The notes under the pieces were generated by a model. That model was given only the letters and a program-made list of their open reading frames with translations, searched no databases and was not told where the DNA came from. Shown piece after piece: positions 6,515 through 7,015 of a stretch of DNA of 7,015 nucleotides (position 1 is its first letter; the number at the start of each line of letters is the position of its first letter). Origin of the DNA: Cloacimonetes bacterium UBA5456 (lineage in GTDB: Bacteria; Cloacimonadota; Cloacimonadia; Cloacimonadales; Cloacimonadaceae); the NCBI GenBank assembly GCA_002427325.1, contig DIQS01000050.1, forward strand, positions 1 through 7,015. The letters run 5' to 3'. Position numbers and translations under genes: made by a program.

Positions 6515-6558
6515 CGATTTTTACGGTTTCATGGGCAACGAGGACGTTCCCTGACCAG
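6515..6558 (+). repeat. Decayed third copy of the composite hairpin repeat
   Basis: This aligns without gaps to copy A (65-108), with about 30 of 44 positions identical. The best part is GGCAACG then CGTT and CCTGACC. The first hairpin is largely lost (GATTTTTACGGTTTC). The second survives as GGG-C-AACG with CGTT-CCC around AGGA, now with one bulged base. Its CTGACCAG end matches that at 177-184. It sits in the spacer downstream of 5S rRNA, so the same family lies on both sides of the exporter operon. Confidence 0.6.
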
Positions 6559-6607
6559 CGAAAGGATTGCCTTTAGCTTTCTGCCCTCAGCTCTTAGCCC
6601 TAAACAC
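6558..6607. repeat. Small hairpin and imperfect GCTAAG-type repeats downstream of 5S
   Basis: AAAGG (6561-6565) and CCTTT (6570-6574) pair around ATTG, extended by GC/GC (6558-6559 with 6576-6577) across one mismatch. Beyond it, the minus strand reads AGGGCTAAG, AGCTGAGGGC, AGCTAAAGGC in loose succession. This looks like a worn short-period repeat. No gene or T-tract terminator is seen here. Confidence 0.35.
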
Positions 6608-6622
6608 AAAAAGGCGTTAGTG
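6608..6622 (-). terminator. 5S precursor stem followed by T5, possible rRNA operon terminator
   Basis: AGGCGTTAGTG (6612-6622) pairs perfectly over 11 bp with CACTAACGCCT (6737-6747), closing the 5S precursor. On the minus strand the 3' arm runs straight into TTTTT (6612-6608). A GC-containing stem followed by U5 resembles an intrinsic terminator, although the loop is the whole 5S RNA. Folding of 5S during transcription would make this a processing stem as well. The role is inferred. Confidence 0.35.
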
Positions 6623-6739
6623 ATGGCGGCGACCTACTCTCCCACACAGTTGCCCATGCAGTACCATCGGCGTAGACGAGCTTAACTACTGTGTTCGGAA
6701 TGGGAACAGGTGTTGCCTCGTTGCTATAACCACCACCAC
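6620..6739 (-). rRNA. rrf: 5S ribosomal RNA
   Basis: On the minus strand the conserved 5S landmarks appear in order and at the right spacing: TTATAGC near the 5' end, ACACCTGTTCCCATTCCGAA, the CAGTAGTTAAGC segment, GCCGATGGTACT, and GGGAGAGTAGGTCGCCGCCA at the 3' end. The length of about 120 bases is normal. The exact ends are estimated by comparison with known 5S RNAs, because the terminal stem continues beyond the mature molecule. It follows 23S in the usual bacterial order. Confidence 0.95.
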
Positions 6740-6820
6740 TAACGCCTAAATGACTTAGTAGTGTAAATCCGTTGTGAGAGAAAGATTCATCAGCAAACAC
6801 CACAGATAATATAAATGGTG
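6740..6820 (-). other. 23S-5S internal transcribed spacer
   Basis: About 80 bases without a tRNA. The only structure seen is a short stem next to the 23S end, CACCA (6798-6802) with TGGTG (6816-6820), and the 5' arm of the 5S precursor stem (6737-6747). The latter may guide processing. Confidence 0.7.

Positions 6821-7015
<195 letters not shown>

Noticed and set aside
6369..6515. Longer N-terminus for the secreted protein from 6515
   Set aside because: The extension is low-complexity repeat translation, and the internal ATG at 6368 has a good AGGAG and begins a clean signal peptide.
6600..6803. Minus-strand frame of 67 residues
   Set aside because: It is the 5S rRNA gene and its spacer read as protein.
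6748..6820. Hammerhead ribozyme or tRNA in the 23S-5S spacer
   Set aside because: The minus strand contains CTGATGA, but no matching GAAA core or stems, and no cloverleaf can be drawn.

Overview
The window carries the 3' end of a ribosomal RNA operon followed by four protein genes. All of them read leftward on the minus strand. The left end is a gene-free stretch packed with palindromic and tandem repeats. The last gene product upstream has an N-terminal signal peptide and a C-terminal type IX secretion (Por) sorting domain, a hallmark of the Bacteroidota/FCB group. The FCB assignment is therefore fairly safe. Something like Cloacimonadota is a reasonable guess from the mid-40s GC, the sorting-domain style and the repeat-rich intergenic DNA, but no phylogenetic test was possible here.

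Layout from right to left, in the direction of transcription: the end of 23S rRNA (from the right edge to about 6821); a spacer of about 75 bp; 5S rRNA (about 6739 to 6620) bounded by an 11-bp precursor stem that runs into a T5 tract; an intergenic stretch (about 6368-6611) holding a degenerate hairpin repeat, a TTGATT-type tandem repeat and a possible promoter; a 513-residue secreted protein with a type IX sorting domain (6368-4827); a MacA/HlyD-type membrane fusion protein (4795-3548); an 802-residue MacB/FtsX-type permease with two permease modules (3545-1137); and a MacB/LolD-type ATPase (1126-434). The gaps inside the operon are 31, 2 and 10 bp, and each start has a good Shine-Dalgarno sequence. 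The four genes therefore look like one transcription unit. Positions 1-433 hold no credible gene.

The last three genes together make a tripartite-type ABC exporter: cytoplasmic ATPase, inner-membrane mechanotransmission permease and periplasmic adaptor. No TolC-like outer membrane channel lies in the window. The substrate cannot be read from the sequence. The secreted protein at the head of the operon could be a surface partner, but that is inference.

The most unusual material is non-coding. A composite repeat made of two adjacent hairpins occurs twice at the left end, and its second stem shows paired compensatory base changes. A decayed third copy sits between 5S rRNA and the operon, so the family flanks the exporter operon. 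A nested inverted repeat with perfect 10-bp outer arms also encloses the stop codon of the ATPase gene.
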